A DNA stretch of 64,000 bases from Coptis chinensis (Eukaryota > Streptophyta > Magnoliopsida > Ranunculales > Ranunculaceae): contig CM027377.1 in NCBI GenBank assembly GCA_015680905.1, forward strand, positions 37,038,501 to 37,102,500. The letters are read 5' to 3'. A program made the translations under genes and the position numbers. Of the stretch, positions 1-11,030 are shown piece by piece (position 1 is the first letter of the stretch; the number at the start of each line of letters is the position of its first letter). The notes under the pieces are model-generated. The model did no database searches. It was not told the origin of the DNA and worked only from the letters and a program-made list of their open reading frames with translations.

Positions 1-690
1 TCGTGAACTCTGTCGAGTTTTGAACTCTTTTAGAGTTCGTGAACTCTGTCGTATTCTTCATGCCGTGATACGTCGAGTTTTGAACTCGCCGAGTTCGATG
101 AACTCTATCGAGTTTTGAACTCTGTCAGAGTTCGTTGAAGTAGCATATTCGGTGAACTCTGTCAGAGTTTTGAACTCTGTCGTATTCTGTCAGAGTTTTG
201 AACTCTTTCAGAGTTCGGTGAACTCTGTCGTATTCTTCATGCCGTATTCTGTCAGAGTTTTGAACTCGTCGGAGTTCGTGAAGTAGCATATTCGGTGAAC
301 TCAACGAGAGTTCCGGGCATGCATTTTGAACTCTCATTATTCTTCATGCCGTGATTCTGTGAGAGTTTTGAACTCTGTCAGAGTTCGGTGAACTCTACCA
401 GAGTTTTGAACTCTTTCAGAGTTTTGAACTCTGTCAGAGTTCGGTGAAGTAGCATATTCGGTGAACTCTGTCAGAGTTTTGAACTCTGTTAGAGTTCGGT
501 GAACTCTATCAGAGTTTTGAACTCTGTCAGAGTTCGGTGAACTAGCATATTCGGTGAACTCTGTCAGAGTTTTGAACTCTGTCAGAGTTCGGTGAACTAG
601 CATATTCGGTGAACTCTGTCAGAGTTTTGAACTCTGACAGAGTTCGGTGAAGTAGCATATTTGGTTAACTCTGTCAGAGTTTTGATGTTT
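1..690. repeat. Left array of short palindromes (MULE subterminal repeat)
   Basis: This stretch is built almost entirely from imperfect copies of a unit that alternates GAACTCTG and CAGAGTT, with interspersed GTGAAGTAGCATATTC and TATTCTTCATGCCGTATTC segments. Each GAACTCTGTCAGAGTTC block is a near-perfect dyad. The same motifs, reverse-complemented, fill about 10540-11030. The two arrays therefore form inverted flanks around the MULE transposase that begins 80 bp downstream. The array is cut by the window edge, so the true outer end is not visible. The open frames across it only encode repeated peptides and are not genes. Confidence 0.8.
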
Positions 691-771
691 AAGTTATTTA
701 CACTGTTTATGTACATTGGGATTTTTGACTGTTTAAGTTATTTATATTTTTAATTTTTTCGATTTATAGAA

Positions 772-3113
772 ATGGAGACAGAGACATCAATCAATATCGA
801 AGAAGACGTAGTTGGGTCTTCGTCTACTAAAGCCCCTGTTCAAGGCACGCAAACATTAGCTGCTCCTTATATAGGAATGACTTTTACAAGTGTTGACGAG
901 GCAAAGACTTATTACAAAGAGTATGGTCAACAAGAGGGATTTGAGACTCGTGTTCGGACGACTTCCAAGCAACAAAATCAGGTGGATTTGGTTAGTGGTT
1001 GTTTACTGGTTTGCTCACGTGAAGGGGTTAACAAGAGAGATGAAGTCCGATCAAGAAATACATCAACTATCCGGTGTGGTTGCCAAGCTAGAATTCGTAT
1101 TAAGAAAAGAATGCATGAAGAGATATATGAGGTCAGCGTTGCTCATAATGACCATAGTCACGGTCTGGTGACCCCATCGAAGAGAATTTGCATGAAAACT
1201 AACAAACATATGCCTGAAGCAGCGAAGTGCTTGACCGAGATATTTAGTGATAACAGTTTATCTGTTGGGAAAGTGGCATCTGTTTTCCATGGAGAGGAAG
1301 TTGGGTTTACATAGAAAGATTGTTGGAACCATTATTATGGTTTGACCCGGAAAAGATGCCTAAAGAAGGTGATGCAACCGCCGTCTTTGCAATATTTTAT
1401 GCAAAGAGTCTTTGAGGATCCCCGTTCTATTACGCTATTGATTTAGATGAAAATGGGACTGCGGTGAACTTTTTTCTCGGTTCATGGGAGGTCTCTCGAT
1501 GCCATATGAATATTTTGGGGATGTTGTGTCTTTTGATACCACATATCATACCAATGCATATTCCATGCCTTTTGCCCCTTTTATTGGAGTTAACCATCAT
1601 TATCAGTCGATTCAGTTTGGTTGCGCATTGTTGCTTGATGAGACAGAAGATACATTCATATGGCTATTTAAGGCCTGGCTTGCGCCATGGGTGGTCGTCA
1701 ACCGCAATCATCATCGACCGGGATAGAGCGATGATGATGACAGCCATTGCCAAAGTGTTTCCTAATACTGGGTCATCGTTCTCGTCTTTGGCATATTATG
1801 GAGAAATTCCAAGAGAAGATGTCATTTACCAAATTTGAGACATTGGTAACTGAGTTGAAGAACACTATTTCTTTTTCGTATACGATTGTTGATTTTGAGA
1901 GGGATGGTGTACAATCATTGAGAAGTATGAGTTGTCTGAAAATCCTTGGTTGACAGAGATGTATTCAATGCGGGAGAAATGGGTTCCTTGTTATCTCAGT
2001 GGCACCTTTTTGCTGTATGCATTACACGACGGGGTCGAAGTGAATCGATGAATGCTCATTATGACCCGGTTTGTCAATTCGGCGACTTCGCTTTATGCAG
2101 TTTGTACATGGTAATGAGAAGTCTTTGGCTTTGCTTTCTAGGAAAGAAAGAGATTCTGATTACCGCACCGAGCATAGTTCACGGATTGTGCCTAACGATG
2201 CTTTCATCCTTATGCATGCCGCGAAGGTCTATATAATCTCAATATTCAATAAATTTAAAGAGCAACTAGAAAAGGCAAAGATGGAGTACAAAATTGATGG
2301 GGAACAAATTGACAGGTATGGAACTGGAAGCTACATGGTGAAATGGAGAGACCCGCTGAAGAATTCTGTTTGGAGAGTGAGTTTCGATAGAGGAACCTTA
2401 GAAGGAGACTGCGAATGCAAGTACTTTCAGTTTATGGGTTTGCTTTGTGGTCATATCTTAAAGGTTTTTATGCGCTACGAGATTGAAGAGATTCCAAACC
2501 ATTTTAGATTGACGCGGTGGATGCAAAAGTCTAACACTTATAGAGCGGAGTTTGATAATTGGATTTGTGGTCGGAATGTCTCAAATGAACCTTTGAGAGT
2601 GGCTCATTCTATCAAGGTTGCTTCTCAAGTGGCTTTTACGATCGTCGCATACTTTTGAGGGTTATTCATATTTTATTGAAAAGATTGGTGAAATGGCTAT
2701 TGAAATTTCAAAGTTTAATGAGAGTTCCTACAAAGGAGACGCAGAAGTTGTAGAGCCTCCAGTTGCAGAGCCTTCGATACCTTCGGTTAATACATCACAG
2801 GTTTTTTTTATTTGAATGTTTAATTTGATATAAATTTAGTGTTTAATTCGGTGTTTAATTTGATATAAATATTTATTTTAATTCGGTCTTTATTTCAGCT
2901 ATTGATTTTGAATCCCAACATTTCTCAAACAAAAGGGAGGGGGAAGAAGAAAGCGGATAGATGGAAATCCCCCAAAGAGATAGCCCTAAACAATTCAGGA
3001 AGAAAGTGTCACGATGATGTGGACAGATTGCTAACCATGACTCGAGAAATTGTCCGGAGAAAAATAATACGTAATCTGTCGATTGTAAGTATAGCTTTAT
3101 TCAAAACTCTTTG
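772..3113 (+). pseudogene. MULE transposase, FAR1/FRS type (decayed)
   Basis: The product family catalyses cut-and-paste transposition of Mutator-like elements in the nucleus; FHY3/FAR1 are its domesticated relatives. The sequence shows, in order: a FAR1 DNA-binding zinc-finger domain (772-1314; YYKEYGQQEGFETRVR, then CGCQARIRIKK and the HNDHSHG histidines); a MULE transposase core (about 1340-1960) with [20 protein letters not shown] carrying the first catalytic Asp, then the Asp-rich DRDRAM region; the region with RSESMNAHYDPV (about 2035-2070); and a SWIM zinc finger (about 2410-2460; CECK...GLLCGHILKVF). Domain order is complete, but the frame changes at least five times, so this copy cannot make a full protein. 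A short exon-like basic stretch follows at 2902-3113 after an intron-like gap. Confidence 0.9.
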
Positions 3114-4095
3114 ATTCTAAATGTTCACTAGTTCTAATGATATTTATGTGCGCGTCATGGACTTCATTAATATCTGGACTTGTTAAGAGTGGTTTAGATA
3201 TGGCAGCCTTGTTAGAGTTTTATCAAGTGTTGTTAAGTTGAACTGTGTCGAGGGTTGTGTTCCATTGCATCATTATGTCCATTAGATAGTATCTAATGTT
3301 GTCTGCTAGCTAGGCTCTAGATAGGAAACATCATAATGATAGACCGGTGCTTTTTTTGATAACTTCTTTCTCCCTTTTTATTTTCAAAGTTCAATATTGC
3401 TGGTTTAGGTTACATTTGGGGAGTTTAATTAGACTGAGTTCTAATCTCATTGATGTTGTAGAAAAGAGAAGTATGGCTCAAGGAGAAATGGAGAATCTAG
3501 AGGCAAAGCTTTGCTTTAGGTAAAAATACTGCCTACTCATCTTTTCGTTTCCAGCCCCTCGACTTTGCATAAGTCGATCTTCAGTCTTTTCATCATTCTC
3601 TGCGGTTATGTTTCTGCCACCTTGACTATGCACCATTCGAAGAAAGTGCGTCAAAATTGAGTTATTAGCTACAACGGGAGAAATTGTCGTGGAAAGAGCG
3701 AGAGAAGAAGCAGAAGTGTTGAAAGAAGGTGGAGAAGTTGAAGAGAGCTGAAACTTGGAGTGAAAGGCTTGAACAAGCCAAAGCTAGGTCTTGGTGGCTA
3801 TACTTGTTGCTAATTCATTCTGATGTGCTTAAATGTTGTAATACAGAACAATAATATTTGGGATTGCATAAAGCATTTTGATGTGCTTATTATAAATGTT
3901 ACTGTTGTTACACAAGCGTGCCCACTTGCAATTTTGTTCCGTAAGTTGATATGATGTATTGATGCAGATACTATACCACCAGTATAATGCCAACGTTTGT
4001 CAACAACAAATTTACCTCAACTCATATGATCATCAATCAACATCAACACAAACAAACCAAATTGATAAATTGCCAAAACATCAACATCAACGATA
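3114..4095. other. Noncoding DNA downstream of the MULE transposase
   Basis: There is no long open frame. Short exon-like pieces occur near 3470-3520 and 3645-3750; the latter is rich in Glu, Arg and Lys codons. They could be 3' exons or untranslated sequence of the transposase transcript. Nothing else is recognised. Confidence 0.35.
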
Positions 4096-4790
4096 TGGAC
4101 TTAGTACGGCCATATCGTTTGGATTTGAATTTGGATAAAAAAAATGGCGTGTCTGTTTGGACTTAGTCCCAAACAGTGTGGCCACAAGTTTGGACTTAGT
4201 CCCAAACGGCATGGCCACACCGTTTGGTACTTAGTCTCAAATGGCATGGCCACACCGTTTGAGACTAAGGCCAAACGGTGTGGCCATGCCGTTGGACTTT
4301 GAACTTGCAAAAAAAATGGCGTGTCTGTTTGGACTTTGTCCCAAACGGTATGGCCACACCGTTAGACTTAGTCCCAAACGGCATGGCCACACCGTTTGGT
4401 ACGGCCACACCGTTTGGCCTTAGTACCAATCGGGTGTGGCCATGCCGTTTGGGACTAAGTCCAAACGGTGTGGCCACACCGTTTAGGACTAAGTCCAAAC
4501 AGACACGCCATATTTTTGCAAGTTCAAAGTCCAACGGCATAGCCACAAACGTTTGTCGCTTGGCCTTTAGTCTCAAACGGTGTGGCCAAACGGTGTCGTT
4601 TGGAACTAAGTCCAAACGGTGTGGCCAATGCCGTTGGGACTAAGTCCAAACAGACACGCCATGCCGTTTGGGACAAAGTCCAAAACAGAGACCGCGCCAT
4701 TTTTTGCAAGTTCAAATCCAACGATATGGCCACACCGCTTGGACTTAGTCCCAAACGTGTGACCACACCGCTCAAGAGGCAAAAAACAGA
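4096..4790. repeat. Cluster of GC-rich palindromes around a GTGTGGCCACACC-type core
   Basis: More than a dozen copies of a unit built on AAACGGTGTGGCCA(T/C)(G/A)CCGTTT appear in both orientations, separated by TTGGACTTAGTCCCAA-type segments that are themselves palindromic. Two larger arms, each with a TGGCGTGTCTGTTTGGAC-type block or its complement, sit near 4140, 4318, 4490 and 4650, so long stretches could fold back. Open frames read through both strands only because the repeats lack stops; they are not genes. Confidence 0.8.
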
Positions 4791-5480
4791 TCTTTTGTGT
4801 TTTGGCAAAACATTTGCGCATCGTGCATTAGATTTTTGTGTTTTGGTAAATAACATTGGGATTTTTGTTGATAACATTGGGATTTTTGTGTTCTGCATTA
4901 GAGATACTAATAGAGATAACATTGGGACATTAGAGATAGCATTGGGACAATGTTCTGCATTAGATTATTAATAGAGATACTTCGATGTGACAAATTAAAA
5001 TGCGCAAATTGTCGGAGAGAGCACAAGAAGAGCCATTGAATGGATATAAACCGAGATCTAAGCAAAGCACATACGCCAGCCACGGTAAGTAGTATAACTG
5101 TTTATCTCATCGACAGCAGACGTCCTATTAAAATCAATGCACGCTAATAGCAAAAAAAACATAACCAAAGGCAATGTGACATGAAATACATGAAACCCTA
5201 GGATCTTAGGCGAACATGAAAAGAATGACAAGTCCAAAGCAAGATCACTATCATTTCATATTTCAACAATGTGACACCATGTGAAATACATTGTCTGAGT
5301 TACTGAACATAAAGCTAAGTTGCTACATATCAACAACTTGCATTTACAAAAGAGTCCTAACATAACATTTTTTGACTACAAAGAGATTTCCAATCTAACT
5401 TTCAGACTTTATCTCCTTCCTACAAAACAAAAAAATTGAATAAACAGATCAGTCAAGCAAAGTTAAATCAAACTGCTTTA
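4791..5480. other. AT-rich spacer with a short ATAACATTGGGA repeat
   Basis: Between 4848 and 4945 the motif ATAACATTGGGA or a close variant occurs four times. The rest shows no recognisable gene. It lies just beyond the 3' end of the minus-strand PMD gene and may include its 3' untranslated region. Confidence 0.4.
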
Positions 5481-5499
5481 TTAAGGTCTGACAGAAAAA

Positions 5500-8381
5500 C
5501 TAACCTCTCCACTTGCTTCCTCATGTTCACCATCTTCCGCCACCACCATTTGCCTAATTACCCCCCAATAAAAACACATGAATCAGTATAAATACTACCA
5601 CATATGTCAAATCTAACACCAAATCTAGAAACCTCATTGATTGGAAAACTCTTGAACTTAAGTCATGATCAACTCTCAAAAGAACAAAGAAAGACAAATG
5701 CCAATAAACACTCCCCGCATCATCTCAACTAACACAAACTGAAAAGTAAAGCAAAACCCGCATCATCTCAAATAACAATAAACACTCCCCACATCATCTC
5801 AACTAACACAAACTGAAAAGTAAAGCAAAACCAGCATCATCTCAAATGCCAATAAACACTCCCCGCATCATTTCAACTAACACAAACAAACCATTTCCAT
5901 TTCCAACACTCGTCCCAACACAAGATAAAAGGAGGTAAACTAACCAAACTCAACATACCTAAATCCTATGCTCCTTCACGATATCGTCCGCCAATGAACT
6001 TGCACCGGGTCAAATTGTATGCCTCCATGAACTCGTTCTGTGCATCCTCGAATCGCATCCCCACCCAATTGCGGGCCTTGATTGAGCAAGCGAGAAATTT
6101 CATCGACGACGGGGTCTTTGTCAAAATTAAAACACAAAACTACATTAGTATATACATTTACATTTATAAAATACCAAAACAAAACAAAACAAAAATTAAC
6201 ATTGTAAGATATTAACTCACCAGATTATGATATGGAAGACTCTGTAGGGAGTAGTGACTAAGATGATCAGGGTTTATCATTCGAATATGACTATTGTTTT
6301 CGTACCAACTCATGTATCTACTAACACACTCCCATGGATAAGACGGAATGGGTCCTTGTTGTTCAAGTTGAATCAAGTGATTCTCGCCAATTACTCCATG
6401 GAAGAAGCCTTGATATTAAATTTCACATCATTCCCGCGTCCGAAGTAGTTCGCGTCGAGGTCTTTGGTTTTGGGGATCCGAGGGTACAAACTGCATATGA
6501 CCCAACCGACGCCAACCCTCGCATGACATTGTCTTTGCTTCGACATTATCAAGAAAGCATATAAATCCCTCGAAAAATGCTATTTCATCCACCGCCGTGT
6601 AGCTCGGACTTCAACATAGGGATACCATTCAACCCGTCAAATAGCATATGATCGAGGAAATTAATCATTAATCACATACTAATAATATTAATTAATAAAT
6701 AAAACTATTTACATACAAAAATGCTTACATCGGTACAAGTCATATTATCAATGGTGGCTCGGGTATACTTCAATGCAAATTTGTGCTAGCATAAAAAGAT
6801 CGAAAACGAAAGTACTTATTAGCACGGGACATGCTCAAATGATAGTCCTCATTTGGGTATGGCCTGAACACTGGGAAGTACTCATAAATCCATGCCTACA
6901 TTAATATAGACACCGAGTTAATATTGTAATAGATAGATAAAATTGACATTGAAAAGAAAAACAAAAAAACTAATACCTGTAGGAGAGTGAAATAGCCCTC
7001 GAACACCCTTCACCTTGGCACTTGTGGCAGTCCCAAGACCCCTGTACAAGTAAGCCAGTAAGGCTGCACCCCACGCGTAGTCTTTGATCTCGGCAAATTT
7101 CGAAAGCAGTCTCAGATAACAAACGGGAACTGCAGTTCCAGACATGTCGGTGAAGGCGGTACATCCAAAGAAAAATAACAGATAAGCTCTCACAGCAAAC
7201 TGCACCTCTTTTTGGGTTGACGCCTTCTTCACAACAACCCCATTTTCATCACGTAAATCTTCATCTCTTACCTTCCCAGCAAACTGCTTCATCAAGAAAT
7301 CCATCCTAACTTTGGAAGTGAACTTATTGGATTTCATCTCCGCATCTATCTTATCCATGGGTATGCCAAGATTTTTGTGGAGGAGTCTTTTTGTCTGTTC
7401 CAAGGTCAAATCAGTGTCCCCAGTCACTGCTTTGCCTCTGATCGGAACTCCTAAGAGTTGGGAAACATCATCCAACGTGATTGTCATCTCGCCCCACGGC
7501 ATATGAAACGTGTTGGTCTCTGGATGCCACCTCTCCACAAACGAGACCAACCAACACGGATCCCGATGCTCAGATACACCTAACCCGAAGCACATAAGCC
7601 GGTCCTTTGAAGCTCCACGTGAAAAGTAGAAACGGTCACGAACACTCTCCTCCTCGATATCCCATTGTACCAACTTGTTTAGGTGCCCATGGCACTTCAA
7701 CACCCTTCGCCCGCCTAAAACAACAAAAACTTAGTATTAATGTATGTACAAGTTTAAGTAATACAAAATTTAAATACTAATAGACATTATATGATAATAT
7801 TACCTGCCCCCCCAAACATCGCCAAGAGCCGCGTGCCTTTGCATAATCATACAACAGATGTGACACACAAGGGCCACCTCCATAAACACCTCTCTTGAAC
7901 TCCAAGTCATTGTTAGACTTTCTCACAATATTCACTGGAGGTACAGGTACATGGACTTCCTCGTCATCCTCCTCCTCCTCCACGTCCTCCGCGTCCTCTT
8001 CCTCCTCGTCAGTCTCCTCTTCTGCATCATCAACACCCTCTTCTTCACTATCAGCATGACTTAGAACTACACTCTTCTCACGATCCATATTTACGTCATC
8101 GTCATCTACATCTACATCTACATCTACATCTACATCACTCAGAACTATCCCCTTTCTTCTCTTTTGATTTCCTAACTCTACACCACTTACAACATTACTG
8201 GGATCATCCACTTTCCGATCCCTCTACTTAACCGATGCGAAGTGGTTGTTCTCCTTCCTCTCTTTTTCTCAGGCTCCTCATCGCCACCCGAACTACTACT
8301 CCCCCCACCTAACAACTTCTTAGCACCCGTGAAAACACTTTTTGCTGCATTCTTCACATTCACATTCTTTGTTCGAGGCAT
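5500..8381 (-). pseudogene. Plant mobile domain (PMD/MAIN-like) gene, decayed
   Basis: PMD proteins occur in plant MULEs and Gypsy elements and as domesticated MAIN/MAIL genes; their biochemical activity is not settled. Reading down the minus strand: a start MPRTKN at 8381 with a Lys/Arg-rich N-terminus; an acidic exon (about 8211-7804) with a DVDVDVDV run and long Glu/Asp tracts; the PMD core in 7714-6978 (WLVSFVERWHPETNTFHMPW, then GEMTITLDDVSQLLGVPIRG); and further exons near 6894-6731 (WIYEYFPVFRPYPNEDY), 6660-6222 (IAFFEGFICFLDNVEA) and 6120-5955 (ARNWVGMRFEDAQNEF), with a likely last exon near 5530. Several junctions have plausible GT/AG signals, for example at 7803, 7714 and 6977. Frame changes after the first exon and in later exons make it a probable pseudogene. 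It lies antisense to the MULE transposase inside the same composite. Confidence 0.8.
5703..5890. repeat. 74-bp tandem repeat, about 2.5 copies
   Basis: Copies start at 5703, 5777 and 5851 (period 74). Each contains AATAAACACTCCCC, CATCATCTCAACTAACAC and a CTGAAAAGTAAAGCAAAACC segment. The repeat lies in what would be an intron near the 3' end of the minus-strand PMD gene. Confidence 0.8.
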
Positions 8382-8751
8382 TGCTACAAAATAAATAGGA
8401 GTTAAAAATAAGACATTCAACTAATTCAAATTGCTGCAATACCAACGTGAAAAAACAAAGAATGAAATAAGGCGGTGTGCATGCCAATCTATATCTAAGG
8501 TGTGCATGCTATCTAGGCAAACTATACTCTATTAAATCCCCCCTCCACACACTAACAAAAAAAACCCAATCTAATTCAAGCATGCGAACCCAATCTCATT
8601 ATTCAATTTCTCTTTGGATTATTCTACTATGAAGATTTTTATTTCATGGAACCCCTGAAGCTAGCTGCCCTGTTGTCGGGGGCCTGCATCATCTTTTTAG
8701 AGCTTATCAAGGGCATCGTGGGCATTTCTAATTTCATTCTTCTTTTATTTC

Positions 8752-9108
8752 ATGATAAGTATTTTCATAGCAATCATGTCCGCACCTAGCGACAAAACTA
8801 CTGTATTGGGAATCCCGAGCGGAATATTTGTTTTCGTTTTTATTCATTTATGGTTTTTTTTGGGCTTGTACTTTTTCAAAGATAGCCTACCCAGAGGAAA
8901 GCAACCCTTAGTACCGCTATTTTTCAGTGGTCTTTTCTTATTTCTAGGCCATTTACCTGAGCTTGCTTGGCTTTCAAAGTGGATTGAAGGGATAGACCTT
9001 CTTCTGTTAATCTTAGGTGTTTTTTGTTTAGTTGAGGAGGACTATAATGCAAAAATGATTAGAAAGGACTGGGCTGGAAAGGGAGGAGAAAACAATTCAA
9101 ATGGATAG
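8752..9108 (+). CDS. Hypothetical membrane protein in the organelle-like block
   Basis: This is an open frame of 118 residues. It has three to four hydrophobic segments (around residues 1-10, 21-42, 52-70 and 80-95), the second containing GIFVFVFIHLWFFLGLYFF, and a polar tail ending DWAGKGGENNSNG. I do not recognise the family. The membrane-rich character and context would fit an unassigned plant mitochondrial open frame. Nuclear expression is doubtful, and no promoter or splice signals were recognised. Confidence 0.3.
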   Translation: MISIFIAIMSAPSDKTTVLGIPSGIFVFVFIHLWFFLGLYFFKDSLPRGKQPLVPLFFSGLFLFLGHLPELAWLSKWIEGIDLLLLILGVFCLVEEDYNAKMIRKDWAGKGGENNSNG

Positions 9109-9705
9109 CATGCCGAAAATGATCTATTATTATTATAAGAGGGGGCCGCCCTCTTTCTTAAGTTATAGCATCGTTTCGAATGGACAGAACGACAAGAGCT
9201 TGATTCCGACTCACTTACGTTTCGGATATGTCGGCAAGTCCAATACAAACAAAAAAGAAAGAAGTTGGACCCCAAAGACCACCAGCGCGTTTGCATTTCA
9301 TCTCAAGAAAGATGAAATAAGCATTTACCTTTTTTGCTTTGGCAAAGACTACTTTCGCTTCATGCGGTAGACTTTTCTAGCTTTATTCTTCGGCTCTAAG
9401 CCTACCACTTTGAAAACCTAACCTTCGTTCGATAGAGCTAACCCTTTTGATATGAAAGTTTTCCAACCCACCCGAGAGGAGAGCTAGGAACCTAAGGAAA
9501 TAAATTGAATTGGCTCTACATCATCTGGAACTAAATAAGCTTCGGTCTTAATTTCAATTCTAATCCGCATATATAATTAGAACCGGGCTATCCCATGATC
9601 GTGATTTGATCATCATTATAGAGGCGTGAGAAACCACACCTTATGACGAAAGGGGAGCATTATGTCCGATCAATACACCGATCTGCGCTCTAATTCTAAT
9701 AAAGG

Positions 9706-9990
9706 GTGCTATGGAAGAAATTAGGCACTGAATCGAGGTTTAGCGGTGCTTATCACTTTCGGGGCGGCCAAACTCCGATCGTCGGTTTACTTGGAAGATT
9801 TTCTGAAAAGCTTAGTGCAAGTGTCGACTACAGCATTCCCTTACTCGTGAGCTTTCTCAAGAAAAAGGAAATAACTACGACGGATAATCTTCGTTCGGAC
9901 TACACACCGTCTTTTCACCAAGAGCTTGTTCGAAATGGGGCGCATGGGGAAGTACTTTGGAATGATTTGATTGGGGCGCTAGTGAGTTAA
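9706..9990 (+). CDS. Hypothetical 94-residue open frame in the organelle-like block
   Basis: The translation contains SGAYHFRGGQTPIVGLLGRF and a second half rich in charged residues. No family is recognised. Its codon usage and low repeat content resemble the rest of the organelle-like block. It may be part of an organellar open frame or fortuitous. Confidence 0.25.
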   Translation: MLWKKLGTESRFSGAYHFRGGQTPIVGLLGRFSEKLSASVDYSIPLLVSFLKKKEITTTDNLRSDYTPSFHQELVRNGAHGEVLWNDLIGALVS

Positions 9991-10539
9991 TGAGCACTTG
10001 TTTGCATGGTTCCATCAACGCTTTTTTTGCGTGTTCTGAATCAATTCATAATCTATAAAGCTATAAAGAAGAGATGCCCGTAGAAGACTCCGGGCCACCG
10101 GGCTAACAAAAGGCTAAGGATACCCATTTAGTTGTTTGTTCTTATGCCGACTAAAGTTAGCTGCGCCACAGCTTGAATCTCCCTAGAAATCCCCACTCGT
10201 AGCCCTTGACTTGGGTGTGTTAAGCATATTACTGGTTTCTTACCAAAGCCTTGGTTGGCTCAACTTTTTCTCTATCTCTAATGGCTAGACCAAAATCCCC
10301 ACTTAAGCCTGCCTAGAATCTTGCTTCTGGGCTGCCCCTCTAGAGAAGTCGCTTTAAACCCCATCCCCCTATAAGAGGTCGAATTGCTTGTACAGCCTAA
10401 CCCGCTACCTCTCTAAGAAATCTGAGTACTTAACATTTTCGATCCCATATCGAGGAAGTGAGCCAAAATGAGCCATCAATACAGTATAGAATATATAGGA
10501 CTCCTTCTTTTTCAGCTTAGCCACGTCGACGGATCAATC

Positions 10540-11030
10540 CACTTTAGCTCAAAACTCGATAGAGTTCACGAACTCGGCGAGTTCACCGAATATGCTACTT
10601 CACGAACTCGACAGAGTTCAAAAACTCGACGAAATTCACCGAACTCGACGAATTTAGAACTCGACGAATTTAAAACTTCGGCAGAGTTCAAAACTCGACG
10701 AAATTCACCGAACTCGACGAAATTTAGAACTCGACGAGTTCAAAACTCGACAGAAATTCAAAACTCGACAGAATTTAAAACTCGACGAGTTCACGAACTC
10801 GGCGAATTCAAAAACTCGGCGAGTTCAAAACTCTCACATAATTTAAAACTCGGCCGAGTTCACAAAACTTTGACAGAGTTCACGAATATGCTAGTTCACC
10901 GAACTCTAACAAAATTTAAAACTTCGACGAGTTCAAAACTCGATAAATTTAAAACTCTGACAGAGTTCACCGAACTTTGATAGAGTTCAAAACTCTGACA
11001 GAATACGGCATGAAGAATACGACAGAGTTC
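10540..11030. repeat. Right array of short palindromes, inverted relative to the left array
   Basis: Repeated AACTCGACGA, GAGTTCACCGAA and GAATATGCTACTTCAC units match the reverse complement of the 1-690 array. The block GGCATGAAGAATACGACAGAG near 11005 mirrors the CTGTCGTATTCTTCATGCC block near 225. This copy has drifted differently (GACG/GTCG rather than CTGTCAG cores). The long open frame through it encodes only repeats (NSTEFKTR). Confidence 0.8.

Larger units (their letters stand above)
8620..10540. other. Organelle-like (probably mitochondrial) DNA insertion
   Basis: Base composition, the absence of transposon signatures and the presence of two moderately long open frames unlike their neighbours (8752-9108 and 9706-9990) suggest plant mitochondrial DNA transferred to the nucleus. 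I recognise the style, not a specific gene, so this is inference. It ends about where the right palindromic array begins. A search against angiosperm mitochondrial genomes would settle it. Confidence 0.45.
1..11030 (+). mobile_element. Composite Mutator-like (MULE) element bounded by inverted palindromic arrays
   Basis: Inverted arrays at 1-690 and about 10540-11030 enclose a FAR1/MULE transposase on the plus strand, a palindrome cluster, a PMD gene on the minus strand and an organelle-like block. That the whole 11 kb moved as one unit is an inference: the orientation of the arrays and the closeness of the transposase to the left array support it. No 9-bp target duplication can be shown because the left end lies outside the window and the right end is not sharp. 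It could instead be a MULE with later insertions. Confidence 0.5.

Noticed and set aside
125-603. Minus-strand open frames of 70 and 88 residues
   Set aside because: They translate the palindrome array into repeated NSDRVHRTLTEF-type peptides; the frame is open only because the repeat lacks stops.
1-690. Possible CRISPR or prokaryotic repeat locus
   Set aside because: There is no repeat-spacer structure; the units are overlapping palindromes and the surroundings are plant transposons.
4101-4971. Several long overlapping open frames on both strands
   Set aside because: They follow the GC-rich palindrome cluster in many frames at once, which is a repeat artefact.
10468-10980. Plus-strand open frame of 170 residues
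   Set aside because: It runs through the inverted array and encodes repeat peptides; there is no domain and no conservation expected.
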